In this document: piece after piece, positions 17,881-27,957 of the stretch | Layout: each line of letters starts with the position of its first letter | How positions within the stretch are numbered: the first letter of the stretch is position 1 | DNA from: Nocardioides sp. B-3 | GTDB lineage: Bacteria; Actinomycetota; Actinomycetes; Propionibacteriales; Nocardioidaceae | NCBI RefSeq assembly: GCF_024703895.1 | Contig: NZ_CP087968.1 | Coordinates: 372,001 to 436,000, forward strand | Direction of reading: 5' to 3' | Length of the DNA: 64,000 nt | Translations under genes and position numbers: made by a program | The notes under the pieces: generated by a model | What the model was told of the DNA's origin: nothing | The model's input: only the letters and a program-made list of their open reading frames with translations | Database searches by the model: none

Positions 17881-19332
17881 TCAGGCGGACAGCGCGTCGT
17901 GCAGGCGCGCGAGGGAGCGCTCGCGGCCGAGCAGCTCGAGCGACTCGAACAGCGGCGGGCTGATCTTGCGGCCGGAGACGGCGATCCGGACCGGGCCGAA
18001 CGCGTTGCGCGGCTTCAGCCCGAGCTCGTCGACGAGCTTGGCGCGCAGGGCGCCGTCGATGGCGTCGGTGCTCCGGGCGTGGATGGCCGACAGTGCGTCG
18101 TACGCCGCCTTGACCACCTCGCGCCCGGCATCGTCGAGATCGTCGTGGCGCACGAAGTCGGCGTCGGCGACGAACAGGAAGTCGAGCATCGGCGCGGCCT
18201 CGGTGAGCTTGTTGATGCGTTCACCGACGAGCGGCATCGCCAGCTCGAGCAGCTGCGCGTCCGCATCGGAGACAGGATCGCCCAGCACTCCGGCCGTCTT
18301 GAGGAAGGGCATTGCCCGGTGGGTGATGTCGTCGAGCGAGAGCAGTCGCATGTGCGAGGCGTTGATCGCGTCGGCCTTCTTGATGTCGAAGCGCGCCGGG
18401 TTGGGGTTGACGTCGCCGATGTCGAACGCCTCGACCATCTCCTCCATGGAGAAGATGTCGCGGTCGCCGGAGATCGCCCACCCCAGCAGGGCCGGGTAGT
18501 TGAGCAGGCCCTCGGGCAGGAAGCCCCGGTCGCAGTAGGCCAGCGCGTGCGCCTCGGGGTCCCGCTTGGAGAGCTTCTTGTTGCCCTGCCCCATGACGTA
18601 GGGCAGGTGCCCGTAGCTCGGGGTCGCCGTCGCAATCCCGACCTCCTTCAGGGCCTCGAAGAGGGCCAACTGCCGCGGGGTGCTCGAGAGCAGGTCCTCG
18701 CCGCGCAGCACGTGGGTGATCTCCATCAGGGCGTCGTCGACCGGGTTGACGAGCGTGTAGAGCGGGTCGCCGTTGGCGCGGCACAGCGCGAAGTCGGGGA
18801 CGTTCTCGGTCTCGAACGTGATGTCGCCGCGGACCGGGTCGGTCCAGGTGATCGACCCGTCGGGCATCCGGAACCGCACGATGGGCTTGCGACCATCTGC
18901 CTCGAACGCGGCCCGCTGCTCGGCGGTGAGCTCGCGACAGAAACCGTCGTAGCCCATCACCTTGGAGCCGCTCGCCTTGCGCCGTACGTCGACCTCGTCG
19001 TTGGTGCAGAAGCACTCGTAGGTGTAGGACGAGTCGCGCAGCCGCGCGAGGGCGTCGGCGTAGATCTCGCCGCGCTCGCTCTGCTTGTAGGGGCCGTGCG
19101 GGCCGCCGACCTCGATGCCCTCGTCCCGGGTGAGCCCGAGCCAGCGCCACAGGTCCGGGATCCCGTCATAGGACTCCCGGGTGCTGCGCTCCTTGTCGGT
19201 GTCCTCCATCCGGAAGACGATCGTGCCGCCGTGGTGGCGCGCGAACGCCCAGTTGAACAGCGCCGTGCGGGCGAGGCCGACGTGCGGGGAGCCCGTCGGG
19301 GACGGGCAGAAACGGACGCGGACGTTGCTCAA
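17881..19332 (-). CDS. gltX: Glutamate--tRNA ligase
   Basis: This intact 483-residue class I synthetase attaches Glu to tRNA-Glu. In organisms lacking GlnRS it also attaches Glu to tRNA-Gln. [20 protein letters not shown] holds the HIGH-type ATP motif (HVGL), and GNKKLSKRD the KMSKS-type loop. The C-terminal helical anticodon-binding domain is present. The start is TTG at 19332, overlapping the stop of the FAH-family gene as TTGA; homology begins at exactly this point, so the rare start is credible. tRNA-Gln and tRNA-Glu lie about 3 kb downstream. It is one of few genes here without a frame break. Confidence 0.95.
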   Translation of the reverse strand: MSNVRVRFCPSPTGSPHVGLARTALFNWAFARHHGGTIVFRMEDTDKERSTRESYDGIPDLWRWLGLTRDEGIEVGGPHGPYKQSERGEIYADALARLRDSSYTYECFCTNDEVDVRRKASGSKVMGYDGFCRELTAEQRAAFEADGRKPIVRFRMPDGSITWTDPVRGDITFETENVPDFALCRANGDPLYTLVNPVDDALMEITHVLRGEDLLSSTPRQLALFEALKEVGIATATPSYGHLPYVMGQGNKKLSKRDPEAHALAYCDRGFLPEGLLNYPALLGWAISGDRDIFSMEEMVEAFDIGDVNPNPARFDIKKADAINASHMRLLSLDDITHRAMPFLKTAGVLGDPVSDADAQLLELAMPLVGERINKLTEAAPMLDFLFVADADFVRHDDLDDAGREVVKAAYDALSAIHARSTDAIDGALRAKLVDELGLKPRNAFGPVRIAVSGRKISPPLFESLELLGRERSLARLHDALSA

Positions 19333-20139
19333 CGTGATGCCACCTTGTTCGTGAGGGTGCCGAGGCCGGCGATGGAGACCTCGACCTCATCGCCGATCTC
19401 CATGGGTCCGACACCCGCGGGGGTGCCGGTGAGGATGACGTCGCCGGGCAGCAGCGTCATCACGCTGGAGACATAGGCGATCAGGGTCGGGATGTCGAAG
19501 ATCAGGTCGCTGGTCGACCCGTCCTGCTTGAGGTCGCCGTTGAGGTGCGTCTGGATCTGTACGCCGTCGGCGAAGTGCTGCGGGTCGAGGTCGGTCTCGA
19601 TCCGGGGACCCAGAGGGCAGAACGAGTCGAACCCCTTGGCCCGGGTGAACTGGCCGTCGCTCTTCTGCAGGTCGCGGGCGGTGACGTCGTTGGCGATCGT
19701 GTAGCCGTGGATGACGTCGGTCGCCTGCTCGACCGGCACGTCGCGGCAGATGCGGCCGATGACGACGGCGAGCTCGCCCTCGAAGTGCACGTTGCTCGAC
19801 TGGGACGGGTAGAAGATCGGGTCACCCGGACCGACGACGCTGGTGTTGGGCTTGATGAACATCAGCGGCTCGGCCGGGACTTCGTTGCCCATCTCGGACG
19901 CGTGGGCAGCGTAGTTGCAGGCCGATCCCGATCACCTTGCTCCGCGGCAGGACCGGTGCCAACAACCGCACGTCGGCCAGCTTGAACTGCTGGTCCAGCA
20001 GCTTGACGCCGACGTAGAGCGGATCGCCCGCCAGCGCCACGATGACCGCGTCCTCGTCGGGCTGGCCGAACTCGTCGACCTCTCCCGTGACCACGCCGTA
20101 CATCGGCTCGTCCCCAGCGGTGAATCTCGCAATACGCAC
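19329..20139 (-). CDS. Fumarylacetoacetate hydrolase family protein (frame break near 19915)
   Basis: This protein of about 270 residues belongs to the FAH family, whose members are Mg-dependent hydrolases, isomerases or decarboxylases of 2-oxo acids. The N-terminal part reads [17 protein letters not shown]. The catalytic core includes [30 protein letters not shown] (metal Glu residues) and [14 protein letters not shown]. The closing [19 protein letters not shown] binds the product side. One break near 19915 separates KVIGIG from the HASEMGNE segment. The start is GTG at 20139. It overlaps gltX (TTGA), an arrangement common in actinobacteria. The true substrate is uncertain. Confidence 0.85.
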
Positions 20140-20185
20140 GGCCCCGACCCTATCGCCGGGGTGGAGGACTGATCTCAGCGGACGT

Positions 20186-21575
20186 TCAGTCGGTACCGAC
20201 CCCGCGATCGGACCTTGCCTGCTCGGCGATCGTCGCCATCGCGGCGAGGCTGCGCTCGACGTCCGTGTCCGTGGTCGACCAGTTGCTCACCGACACCCGG
20301 AGCACGGCCTGCCCGCGCCACTGGGAGCCTGTCGTCCGGGCGGTCCCGTCGGCGAGCATCCCGGCAACCACGGCCCGTGTCCGGTCGTCACTGCCGAAGC
20401 TCGAGCACACCCGGGTGAAGACGACGTCGTTGAGAACCTCGGCCCCCTCGATCGCATCGATGCCCTTCGCAAACACACGGGCATGGCTGCAGAAGCCGGC
20501 GACCGGGTCGGCGACGCCATCGCGGCCCCGGGCTGCGCAGGACCGCCCAGACGGTGAAGGCTCGCCCACGCCGACTGAGCTCGGGGACCTTCTCGAACGG
20601 CTCGCCGGCAGCATCGAAGATCAGGTAGTCGCCGTGCATGCCCATGGCCGCTCGCAGCGCCGCCCGGTCCCGCACGATCGCAATGCCGCAGTCGTAGGGC
20701 ACGTTCAGCGTCTTGTGTGCATCGGTCGACCGGGAGTCGGCCGCCGCTGCCCCGGCCATCAGGTGGTGGTGGGCCGGGGAGGCCGCGGCGAACAGCCCGA
20801 AGGCCCCGTCGACGTGCACCCACGCCCCGTGCTCACGCGCCACCTCGATCGCTTCCACGAAGGGGTCAAAGGCGCCGGAGTGAACGTTGCCGGCCTGCAG
20901 CACGACCATGACCGGTCGGTCGTCGCCGTGCTCGAGTGCCTGCCGCAGCGCACCCGGCACCAACCGTCCCCGGTGGTCGGCCGCGACCACCTCCGGAGCG
21001 CCCAGACCGAGGTAGCGCAGCGCCGGGTCGACGGTGTCGTGACGCTCCGCACCCACGACGACCCGCAGCCCCGGCGAGCCGACCGGGCCGTTGGCCTTCA
21101 CGTCCCAGCCGACCCGGCGCAGCATCTCGTCGCGACCGGCGGCGAGGCAGGTGAAGTTGGCCATCGTCCCGCCGGTGACAAAGCCGACAGCGCTCTCCTC
21201 CGGCAGCCCCAGAAGGTCCAGCAACCACGCCTCGGCGATGTCCTCGACCGCGGAGTGGGCTGGGGTCACGGTGCGAAGTCCGGCGTTCTGGTCCCACGCG
21301 CTGACCAACCAGTCGGCGGCCATCGCCGCCGGGTGGGTGCCGCCCATGACGAACCCGAAGAACCGGCCCGACGGAATCGCGGTCAGTCCGGGCTCGCACG
21401 CGCTCGCGAGGTGGTCGATGACATCGGCTGCGTCGGTCGGGCCCTCGGGAAGATCGGTTCCGAGCCTCTCCACCAGCTCGGCCACCGTCGCGCGCGGCGG
21501 CACCGCGCGTTCATCGAGCGAGGCGAGCCGGGTCAGCGCGTGCGCGTGGGCGCGATCGAGTGCCGGGATGTCCAT
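20186..21575 (-). CDS. PLP-dependent group II decarboxylase (frame break near 20530)
   Basis: This protein of about 460 residues resembles aromatic-amino-acid or diaminobutyrate decarboxylases. PSGRFFGFVMGGTHPAAMAA leads the fold, VGFVTGGTMANFTCLAAG binds the cofactor phosphate, WVHVDGAFGLFAA contains the Asp that contacts the pyridine N, and STDAHKTLNVPYDCG has the PLP-binding Lys. The frame changes near 20530; the C-terminal part then reads DAIEGAEVLNDVVFTRV. Amine product and physiological role are unknown. The gene is separate from the FAH/gltX operon by 46 bases and diverges from the glycosylase-like gene. Confidence 0.85.
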
Positions 21576-21620
21576 GCCTCAGTGTGGGAGGCCGGGCGGT
21601 TCGCTGCATACCCTGTTCCG

Positions 21621-22501
21621 GTGAGAACGACCGTGCTCGACCGGACGACGTGGCAGGCCCGTGCGGCCGCACACGCCGCTCGCGTCGACGCCTTCATCGA
21701 GCCGCACCTCGCTCGTCGCGGGTCATCCGTGAAGCACCCCGTGCACGACTTCCTCTTCACCTACTACGCGCAGCGTCCTGCCCAGCTGCGCCGCTGGCAT
21801 CCGGGGTACGGCGCCGCGCTGGCCGATGCCCCGGAGTACGCCGGGCTCAAGGGGTACGTCGACGGCTCGGTCACGGAGGCGTACGTCGCGTCGAAGGCGC
21901 AGCCCGTCCGCGGCCTGCTCAACCTGCTGCGCGCGACGGAGGGCCGGCCGGCGCACACCGGCTGCCTCGGGCTGCACGAGTGGGCGATGGTCTACCGCCA
22001 GTCCCCCGACGAGCTCCGGCACAACGACTGGCCCCTGCGGCTCGGGTCCGCCGGCACGGACGAGGTCGTCGAGGGACACCGGGTGAAGTGCTCGCACTTC
22101 GATGCCTTCCGCTTCTTCACGCCGCCCGCGCGGGGCTGAACGTGCTCCAGCCGGCGAGCGACGACCGGTCGGCGTACGAGCAACCGGGGTGCCTGCACGC
22201 GGGGATGGATCTCTACAAGCACGCGTTCCGGCTGACCCCGATGATCTGCAGCGACCCGGTCGCCGACTGCTTCGAGCTGGCGCGCGACATCCGGGTGATG
22301 GACATGCGCGCTGCGCCGTACGACCTCGTGGATCTCGGCTTCGAGCCGATCCGGATCGAGACGGTCGAGGGGAAGGCGACCTACGTCCGGGAGCAGCGGG
22401 CGTTCGCGGAGCGCGGCGCTCCCCTGCGGCGGCGGTTGATCGAGGAGTGCGAGCGACTGCTCGATAGCCTGACGGAGTGCCTGACTTCGCCCTCGAGCTG
22501 A
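21621..22501 (+). CDS. Protein annotated in relatives as 3-methyladenine DNA glycosylase (frame break near 22135)
   Basis: Joined across one break near 22135, this is about 293 residues. KHPVHDFLFTYYAQRPAQLR near the N-terminus, GLHEWAMVYRQ, HFDAFRFFTP and the second-frame QPGCLHAGMDLYKHAFRLTP are the conserved blocks of an actinobacterial family usually labelled 3-methyladenine DNA glycosylase. I see no helix-hairpin-helix or other proven glycosylase motif, so the label is by family memory only. The GTG at 21621 begins the conserved part. Its end overlaps the start of the RNA-ligase-like gene by 25 bases in another frame. Confidence 0.6.
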
Positions 22502-23002
22502 GCTTCGACTCCGCGAGCGAAGCGGCGGTCGTTGGGCAGTGGGAGGCGCTCAGGGCCGCAGGCCTGCCGTCCCGAGGCCGAGCACAGGTCCATGACGAAT
22601 GACCGCACGTCACGCTCGTTGCTGCGCAGGAGCTCGACCCGGAGCTCGCCGGCCTCGCCACCGCGACGGTGGCGTTGCCGAGCACGTTCATCGTGCGTGG
22701 GCTCGTGTTCATCGGAGTGGGTGCGCGCGTCACGGTCGCCCACCTCGTCGAGCCGGACCCCGCGCTGGCGTCCGCCGTCGCCAGCCTGCGCGCGTGTCCG
22801 GGACCTGCGACACCCGGTGTGGACCCCGCACGTCACGCTCGCGAGACGCGTGCCGCGGTCCCGACTGGCCGAGATGCTCGAGGTGCTGGACGCGCACCCC
22901 GCCCCGACCACGTTGACGTGCACGAGGTTGCGCTGGTGGGACCCGGTCACGGGCGAGATCGACGAGCTGACGCGGAGCGCCGGGCCGACTCAGAACGTGT
23001 AG
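22477..23002 (+). CDS. 2'-5' RNA ligase / cyclic phosphodiesterase-like protein (at least three frame breaks)
   Basis: The pieces join to a protein of about 175 residues with two HxT-type motifs: PHVTLVAAQELDPELAG and WTPHVTLARRVPRSRLAEML. They are separated by the strand FIVRGLVFIGVGARVTVAHL and followed by TLTCTRLRWWDPVTGEIDEL. Two-histidine phosphodiesterases of this kind open cyclic phosphates or ligate RNA ends. Breaks fall near 22560, 22605 and 22815, more per kilobase than in most neighbours, so genuine decay is possible besides sequencing error. The GTG at 22477 lies inside the end of the previous gene. The end overlaps the convergent sulfotransferase gene by 13 bases. Confidence 0.6.
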
Positions 23003-23633
23003 TCGAAAGCCTCGATGGCGTCGGCGAACACGGTGGCGACGCGGGCGCGGGAGGCGTCGGTGTAGAGCTCGCGGTAGTGACCGGCGGGGCGGGCGTTGCC
23101 CTTGGCGCGCGGGAGGTCGGGCGAGCCGGGGAGGCCGAGGTGGGCCCAGACCTCGTCGAGCTCGTCGGCGAGGCGCTCGTAGCGCAGCACCCGGTCAACG
23201 ACGAGCTTGCCGCGGATGCGGTACATCCGGCGGTTGTTGGCGAGCTGCTCGATCCACTCCTCGCTGACGTAGCGCTCGAAGTCGGGCAGCTCAGGGCAGG
23301 TCCTTGTACTTCCAGTAGTACAGCGACACGACGGCGTCCCGGGGGTTCCGCTCGATCGCGAACGAGTAGTAGTCGCGCCACGCACCGGGGCCGACGACGT
23401 CGCGTGCGAGGCGGGCACTCATGTGGTTGAAGGCCCGGCGCGGGAGCGGCGGCGCCTCGAAGTTCTGCAGGGCCGAGCCCGCCGGCGGCCACGCGCAGCT
23501 CCTCGTCCTCGGGGCTGATCCGGGTGATGACGTCGTCCGGCCCGCACACCTTCGACAGTGCGATCTCGACGCTCGTGCCCGCCGTCTTGCGAGTCTTGAG
23601 GAAGATGAAGCGGTGGGCATGGGACGCGATCAC
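22990..23633 (-). CDS. Sulfotransferase family protein (two frame breaks)
   Basis: This protein of about 213 residues has the PAPS-dependent sulfotransferase fold. RFIFLKTRKTAGTSVEIAL is the 5'-phosphosulfate-binding loop (KTRKTAGTS), and YYSFAIERNPRDAVVSLYYW is the 3'-phosphate-binding strand and Arg motif. The C-terminal part reads PDFERYVSEEWIEQLANN and AGHYRELYTDASRARVATVF. Frames change near 23480 and near 23300. The GTG at 23633 diverges from the pentapeptide-repeat gene. The acceptor is unknown; glycan or lipid sulfation would fit the Sulfotransfer_2-like group. Confidence 0.72.
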
Positions 23634-23686
23634 AAGCGCGACCCTACCGGCGCCGGTGCGTGCCCCGCCCGGATAGCGTGGCGGTC

Positions 23687-24293
23687 GTGAATGAGACGCC
23701 GCTGCACGCCGAAGGTCGCCAGTTCACCGACGAGGACTGGTACGGCGACGACCCGGGCGCCGCACGGTTCGTGGACTGCACCTTCACGCGCGTCGACTTC
23801 GGCGAGGCGACCACGTCGGGCGCGACCTTCGAGGGCTGCACCTTCCACAACTGCTCGTTCAGGGTCGAGCGTGCACACGACGACGGCGTTCGTCGGGTGC
23901 GATGTCCGGCGCTCGAAGTTCTTCGACGTCACCTTCGACGGCTGCAAGCTCGTGGGGACCGTCTTCTCCGACTGCACGATGCGACCGCTGACCGTGCGCG
24001 GCGGCCAGTGGCAGTCGGTCACCATCCGCGGGGCCAACCTGAGCAAGGTCGACTTCTCCGGGGTGGACCTGCGCGAGGCCGACCTGTCGATGAGCGACCT
24101 GTCGTTCGCCGTACTCACCAAGGCGCGGCTGGACCGGGCCACGCTGCGCGAGACGAAGCTCGACGGTGCCGACCTGCGCGGAGCGTCCCCGGACGGCGTC
24201 GACCTGTCCGTCGCCCTTCTGAAGGGGACGAAGCTGGACCTGACGGGCGCGGTGCTGCTGGCCGAGCTGTACGGCGCCGACGTCACGCCCTGA
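23687..24293 (+). CDS. Pentapeptide-repeat protein (frame break near 23865)
   Basis: This protein of about 200 residues consists almost wholly of A(D/N)LXX repeats that stack into a right-handed quadrilateral beta-helix. Examples are ARFVDCTFTRVDFGEA near the start and GANLSKVDFSGVDLREADLS in the second half. The frame changes near 23865, between NCSFRV and VHTTTAFVGCDV. The family includes DNA-mimicking gyrase protectors (MfpA/Qnr) and many uncharacterised members; nothing here distinguishes them. The GTG at 23687 starts with VNETPLHAEG. Its last 11 bases overlap the end of the convergent tetR gene. Confidence 0.75.
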
Positions 24294-24855
24294 CGGCAGC
24301 CTCGACCCGCGAGCGGAGGCCGTCGATCACGACGTCGAGGCCCGTCGAGAAGTCGGGCAGCGAGTCGAGCTCGCGCTCCACGGCCCCGGCGCTGATGGCC
24401 CGGATCGCCGTCTGCTCCTCGAAGGCGTGGCCGAAGATGTAGTGCAGCAGCGTCCGGCTCCCGACCGGGGCGAGCGCGTCGTCCAGCCCGGCATCTCGCA
24501 GGATGCCTTCGAGCTCGGCCGCCGGCGCCCGGACTCCCATCCCGAACGCCCACACCGTGGCCACGACGTCGGCGCCGTCGGTGCAGGCGAGCATGGCGTC
24601 GCGCAGCTCGTCGCAGACCTCGCGCAGCCGGGCCGGCCAGTCGTCGGCGTCGGCCGTGCGGGGACGCTTGCCGCGGCGCAGGATCTCCTCGGCGACGGCC
24701 GCGAGCAGGGTCTGCTTGTTGGCGAAGTGGTGGTAGATGGCGCTCGGCTGGACCCCGAGCTCGGCGCCCAACCGACGCATCGTCAGCGCGCCGAGGCCGT
24801 AGCTGGACAGGAGCTGGTGTGCGTGCTCGAGCACGTCGTCGCGGTGGTAACGCAT
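24283..24855 (-). CDS. bioQ: TetR family repressor, probable biotin regulator BioQ
   Basis: This intact 190-residue protein has an N-terminal TetR helix-turn-helix (LTMRRLGAELGVQPSAIYHH, residues 25-44) and an all-helical ligand domain. It diverges from bioY and the whole biotin cluster. The gap holds two TGAMC-N3-GTTCA inverted repeats (M = A or C), which match the published BioQ operator style of Corynebacterium and Mycobacterium. BioQ represses biotin genes when biotin status is high, acting together with a ligase-derived signal. The assignment rests on position plus operator. The ATG at 24855 is used because the open frame before it lacks family features. Confidence 0.75.
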   Translation of the reverse strand: MRYHRDDVLEHAHQLLSSYGLGALTMRRLGAELGVQPSAIYHHFANKQTLLAAVAEEILRRGKRPRTADADDWPARLREVCDELRDAMLACTDGADVVATVWAFGMGVRAPAAELEGILRDAGLDDALAPVGSRTLLHYIFGHAFEEQTAIRAISAGAVERELDSLPDFSTGLDVVIDGLRSRVEAAVRA

Positions 24856-24902
24856 CTCACTCCCCGTCCTCCGTTGACCGAAGCGTCCCCACAACCCTAA
24901 CC

Positions 24903-24931
24903 TGAACACCGTTCACCTGACCACCGTTCAG
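24903..24931. promoter_or_regulatory. Twin BioQ-type operators
   Basis: Two similar 13-base inverted repeats lie two bases apart: TGAACACCGTTCA (24903-24915, perfect 5-base arms) and TGACCACCGTTCA (24918-24930, extendable to CTGA...TCAG). They sit 48 bases upstream of the tetR start and 32 bases before the bioY start, where the divergent promoters must be. Spacing of 15 bases centre to centre would place two dimers on nearby faces of the helix. Repression of both directions by the TetR protein is the expected outcome. Confidence 0.75.
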
Positions 24932-24962
24932 GTCAGTCCCCTCGCCGAGAGCAGCCCCCGCC

Positions 24963-25573
24963 ATGAGCACCACTTCCCTCCCCAGCAGGGGCACCGACAT
25001 CGCGCTGATCGCCGGCTTCGCCGCACTGATCGCCGTCTGCGCGATCTCCCCCGCCATCAGCATCGGCGGCCCCGTCCCGGTCACCCTGCAGACCTTCGGC
25101 GTGCTGCTCAGCGGCGCCGTCCTCGGTGCCCGCCGCGGCTTCCCGGCCACCCTGCTCTACGTCGTGGCCGGGGCCGCCGGACTGCCGATCTTCTCCGGCG
25201 GCGCGGCCGGCCCGGCGGTGCTGACGGGCCCCTCCGCGGGCTACCCGGTCGGCTTCCCGCTGGCCGCCGCCCTGTGCGGCTTCATCGTCGAGCGGCTCCC
25301 GCGCCGCAAGATCCAGACCAGCCTGCCGCTGATCTTCGCCGCCGGCCCGGCCAGCAGCGCCGTCTTCATCCACACCCTCGGCATGGCCGGCCCTGGTGCT
25401 GCGGATCCCCACGACACGGGGAAGGCGCCTTCGACATCGACAAGTTCTTCTGGTTCGGCGACGTGCTCAAGAACATCGGCGTCGCGATCGTCGCCACCGC
25501 CGTGCACCGCGCGTTCCCCGACCTCCTCGGGCCCAAGCGTTCCGAGCAGCGCGAGGACGCGCTCGCGGCGTGA
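24963..25573 (+). CDS. bioY: Biotin transporter substrate-binding S-component BioY (two frame breaks)
   Basis: This six-helix membrane protein captures biotin for an ECF transporter. The family signature is seen in ISIGGPVPVTLQTFGVLLSG and ARRGFPATLLYVVAGAAGLP, with the conserved Gly/Pro turn PSAGYPVGFPLAAALCGF. The frame changes near 25393 and 25425. The tail then reads FDIDKFFWFGDVLKNIGVAI, stopping at 25573. The ATG at 24963 lies 32 bases past the twin operators. The stop overlaps the GTG of bioM (GTGA). BioY alone can transport slowly; BioM and BioN raise its rate. Confidence 0.9.
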
Positions 25574-26259
25574 GCCACATCGAGCTCGACCGCGTCACCG
25601 TCCGTTTCCCCGTGGCGGACGGTGACGTCGTCGTGCTCGAGGAGACGTCGCTCTCGCTGACCGAGTCGAGCATCGCCCTGATCGGCGCCAACGGCTCGGG
25701 CAAGTCCACCCTCGCCCGGCTCCTCAACGGTCTCGTGACGGCCACGACCGGTCGAGTGACGATCGACGGGCTGGACGTGTCTCGCGAGGGCCGCGCCGTA
25801 CGCCGCAAGGTCGGCTTCGTCTTCACCGACCCGGCGGCCCAGCTGGTCATGCCGACGGCCGCCGAGGACATCGCTCTGTCCCTGCGCCGCCACCACCGCG
25901 ACAAGCGCGTGCGCCGAGCCGCCGCTGAGGCCCTGCTGGCGTCCTACGGGCTCGAAGGACTCGGTGATCGCAGCGTCCACACGCTGTCGGGCGGCCAGCG
26001 CCAGCTGCTCGCCCTCGCCGGAGTCCTCGCCATCCAGCCCGACGTGGTCGTCGCCGACGAGCCGACGACACTGCTCGACCTCGCGAACGCTCGTCGGATC
26101 GGCGACCTCCTGCTCTCGCTCCCCCAACAGCTCGTGCTCGTCACCCATGACCTCGAGCTGGCCGCCCGCTGCGAGCGCGGGATCGTGATGGCGGACGGTC
26201 GCGTCGCGCACGACGGGCCGGCGGCGGCCGCGGTGGACCACTACCGGGTGACGGCATGA
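25570..26259 (+). CDS. bioM: ECF transporter ATPase subunit BioM
   Basis: This intact 229-residue ABC ATPase energises biotin uptake. Walker A is GANGSGKST, the ABC signature is [15 protein letters not shown], Walker B is [10 protein letters not shown], and the switch His is in [12 protein letters not shown]. The start is GTG at 25570 overlapping the bioY stop (GTGA), and the end overlaps the bioN ATG (ATGA, 26256-26259). The gene order bioY-bioM-bioN, with biosynthetic genes after it, identifies the substrate. The protein belongs to the CbiO/EcfA group. Confidence 0.9.
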   Translation: MSHIELDRVTVRFPVADGDVVVLEETSLSLTESSIALIGANGSGKSTLARLLNGLVTATTGRVTIDGLDVSREGRAVRRKVGFVFTDPAAQLVMPTAAEDIALSLRRHHRDKRVRRAAAEALLASYGLEGLGDRSVHTLSGGQRQLLALAGVLAIQPDVVVADEPTTLLDLANARRIGDLLLSLPQQLVLVTHDLELAARCERGIVMADGRVAHDGPAAAAVDHYRVTA

Positions 26260-26862
26260 GCGGCGACCTGCTGGGTCTCCACCAGCCCGGCACGACTTGG
26301 CTGCACCGGCTGCCCGCCGGGGCGAAGCTGCTGGGGCTTCTGGGCGCGAGCATCGTCGTCGTCGCCCTGCACGGCCCACGCACGGTGGTCGCCGAGCTCG
26401 TCGTGACGCTCGCGGTCGTGGCCTGCTCACGGATGGGGTGGCGGTCACTGCTCAGGTCCCTGCGCGGCCTGCTGCTCGTGATCGCGATGCTGGCGGCCTA
26501 CCTGTGGTGGCAGCAGGGCTGGGAGCGCGCGGTCGAGTCCGTCGGCGACCTCGTCACGCTCGTGCTGCTCGCGACGGTGCTGACGGTCACCACGCCCGTC
26601 GACGAGATGCTCGACACCATCACGCGCGGCCTGCGACCTCTGCGGCGGCTCGGGGTGGACCCCGAGGGCGTCGCGCTCGCCTTCTCCCTGTTGTTGCGCG
26701 GCATCCCGACAACCCTCCAGCTCGCCGACGAGACCCGCGACGCCGCGCTTGCACGTGGGCTCGAACGCGATCCCCGCGCCCGGTTGACGCCCCTCGTCAT
26801 CCGGGTCGTCGCCCACGCCCGTGCCACCGGCGATGCCCTGCACGCGCGGCATCCACGACTGA
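26256..26862 (+). CDS. bioN: ECF transporter T-component BioN (frame break near 26849)
   Basis: This membrane protein of about 202 residues is of the CbiQ/EcfT type and couples BioM to BioY. Helices include [17 protein letters not shown] and [18 protein letters not shown]. The cytoplasmic coupling region carries the Ala-Arg-Gly type motif in [19 protein letters not shown]. One missing G near 26849 shifts the frame; repaired, the protein ends GIHD at 26862. Without repair the frame would run on into bioB, which is implausible. The ATG overlaps the bioM stop. Confidence 0.85.
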
Positions 26863-26886
26863 TACCCACCACCCCCGGGAGAGACC

Positions 26887-27957
26887 ATGACGACCTTCCA
26901 CCGGCTCGCCGACCGCATCCTCGCGGGCAAGCCCGCCACCGAGGACGACGCCCTCGCGGTCCTGCGCGCGCACGACGACGAGCTGCTCGACGTGGTCGCT
27001 GCGGCCGGGCGCCTGCGGCGGGCCCACTTCGGCAACACGGTGAAGGTCAACTACCTCGTCAACCTCAAGTCCGGGCTGTGCCAGGAGAACTGCAACTACT
27101 GCTCGCAGGCGCTCGGCTCGACGGCGCCGATCCTGAAGTACTCCCCGGCTCAAGACCGACGAAGCCCTCGAGCAGGCCGCGGCCGGGCTCAAGGGCGGCG
27201 CGACCCGTGTCTGCATGGTCTCCAGCGGTCGAGGTCCCAGCGACCGCGACATCGACAAGGTCACCGAGATGGTCGGCGCCATCAAGGGCGAGAACCCCGG
27301 CGTCGAGGTCTGCGCGTGCCCGGGCCTGCTCAAGGACGGCCGGAGCCGAGCGCCTCAAGGACGCCGGCGTCGACGCCTACAACCACAACATCAACACCGC
27401 CGAGTCGCACCACGACACGATCGTGCAGACCCACACCTACGCCGACCGCGTCGACACCGTGACCAAGGCCAAGACCGCCGGCCTCTCCCCCTGCTCCGGC
27501 CTGATCGCCGGCCCTGGGCGAGACCGACGAGCAGCTCGTCGAGGCGCTCTTCGCCCTCCGCGAGCTGGAGTCCGACTCGATCCCGGTCAACTTCCTGATG
27601 CCCTTCGACGGCACTCCCTACGAGAACACGTGGGAGCTCGACCCCACGCGCTGCCTGAAGATCCCGGCGATGGCGCGCTTCGTGTGCCCCGACCGCGAGG
27701 TCCGGATCGCCGGCGGACGCGAGATGCACCTGCGCTCCCTGCAGGGCCCGGCGCTGCACGTGGCCAACTCGATCTTCCTCGGTGACTACCTCACCTCCGA
27801 GGGCCGGGCCGCCGAGACCGACCTCGAGCTGATCCGCGACAACGGCTTCGTGGTGCTGGGCTCGGAAGAGCACGACGCCCGGGTCGCCGCAGGTCAGTCG
27901 CACGACCCCGCCATCCGTCGGCGCGGGGCGGGGACCGACGTCGCCGCCAACGCCTGA
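26887..27957 (+). CDS. bioB: Biotin synthase (at least four frame breaks)
   Basis: This radical-SAM enzyme inserts sulfur into dethiobiotin, the last step of biotin synthesis. The SAM iron-sulfur cluster is bound by the three Cys of [14 protein letters not shown] (CxxxCxxC). Further blocks in shifted frames are [36 protein letters not shown] and [17 protein letters not shown]. The end reads [20 protein letters not shown]. Breaks lie near 27150, 27340, 27510 and in between, each in short G/C runs. GGGAGAG precedes the ATG at 26887. The stop overlaps the bioA ATG (TGATG). Confidence 0.9.
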
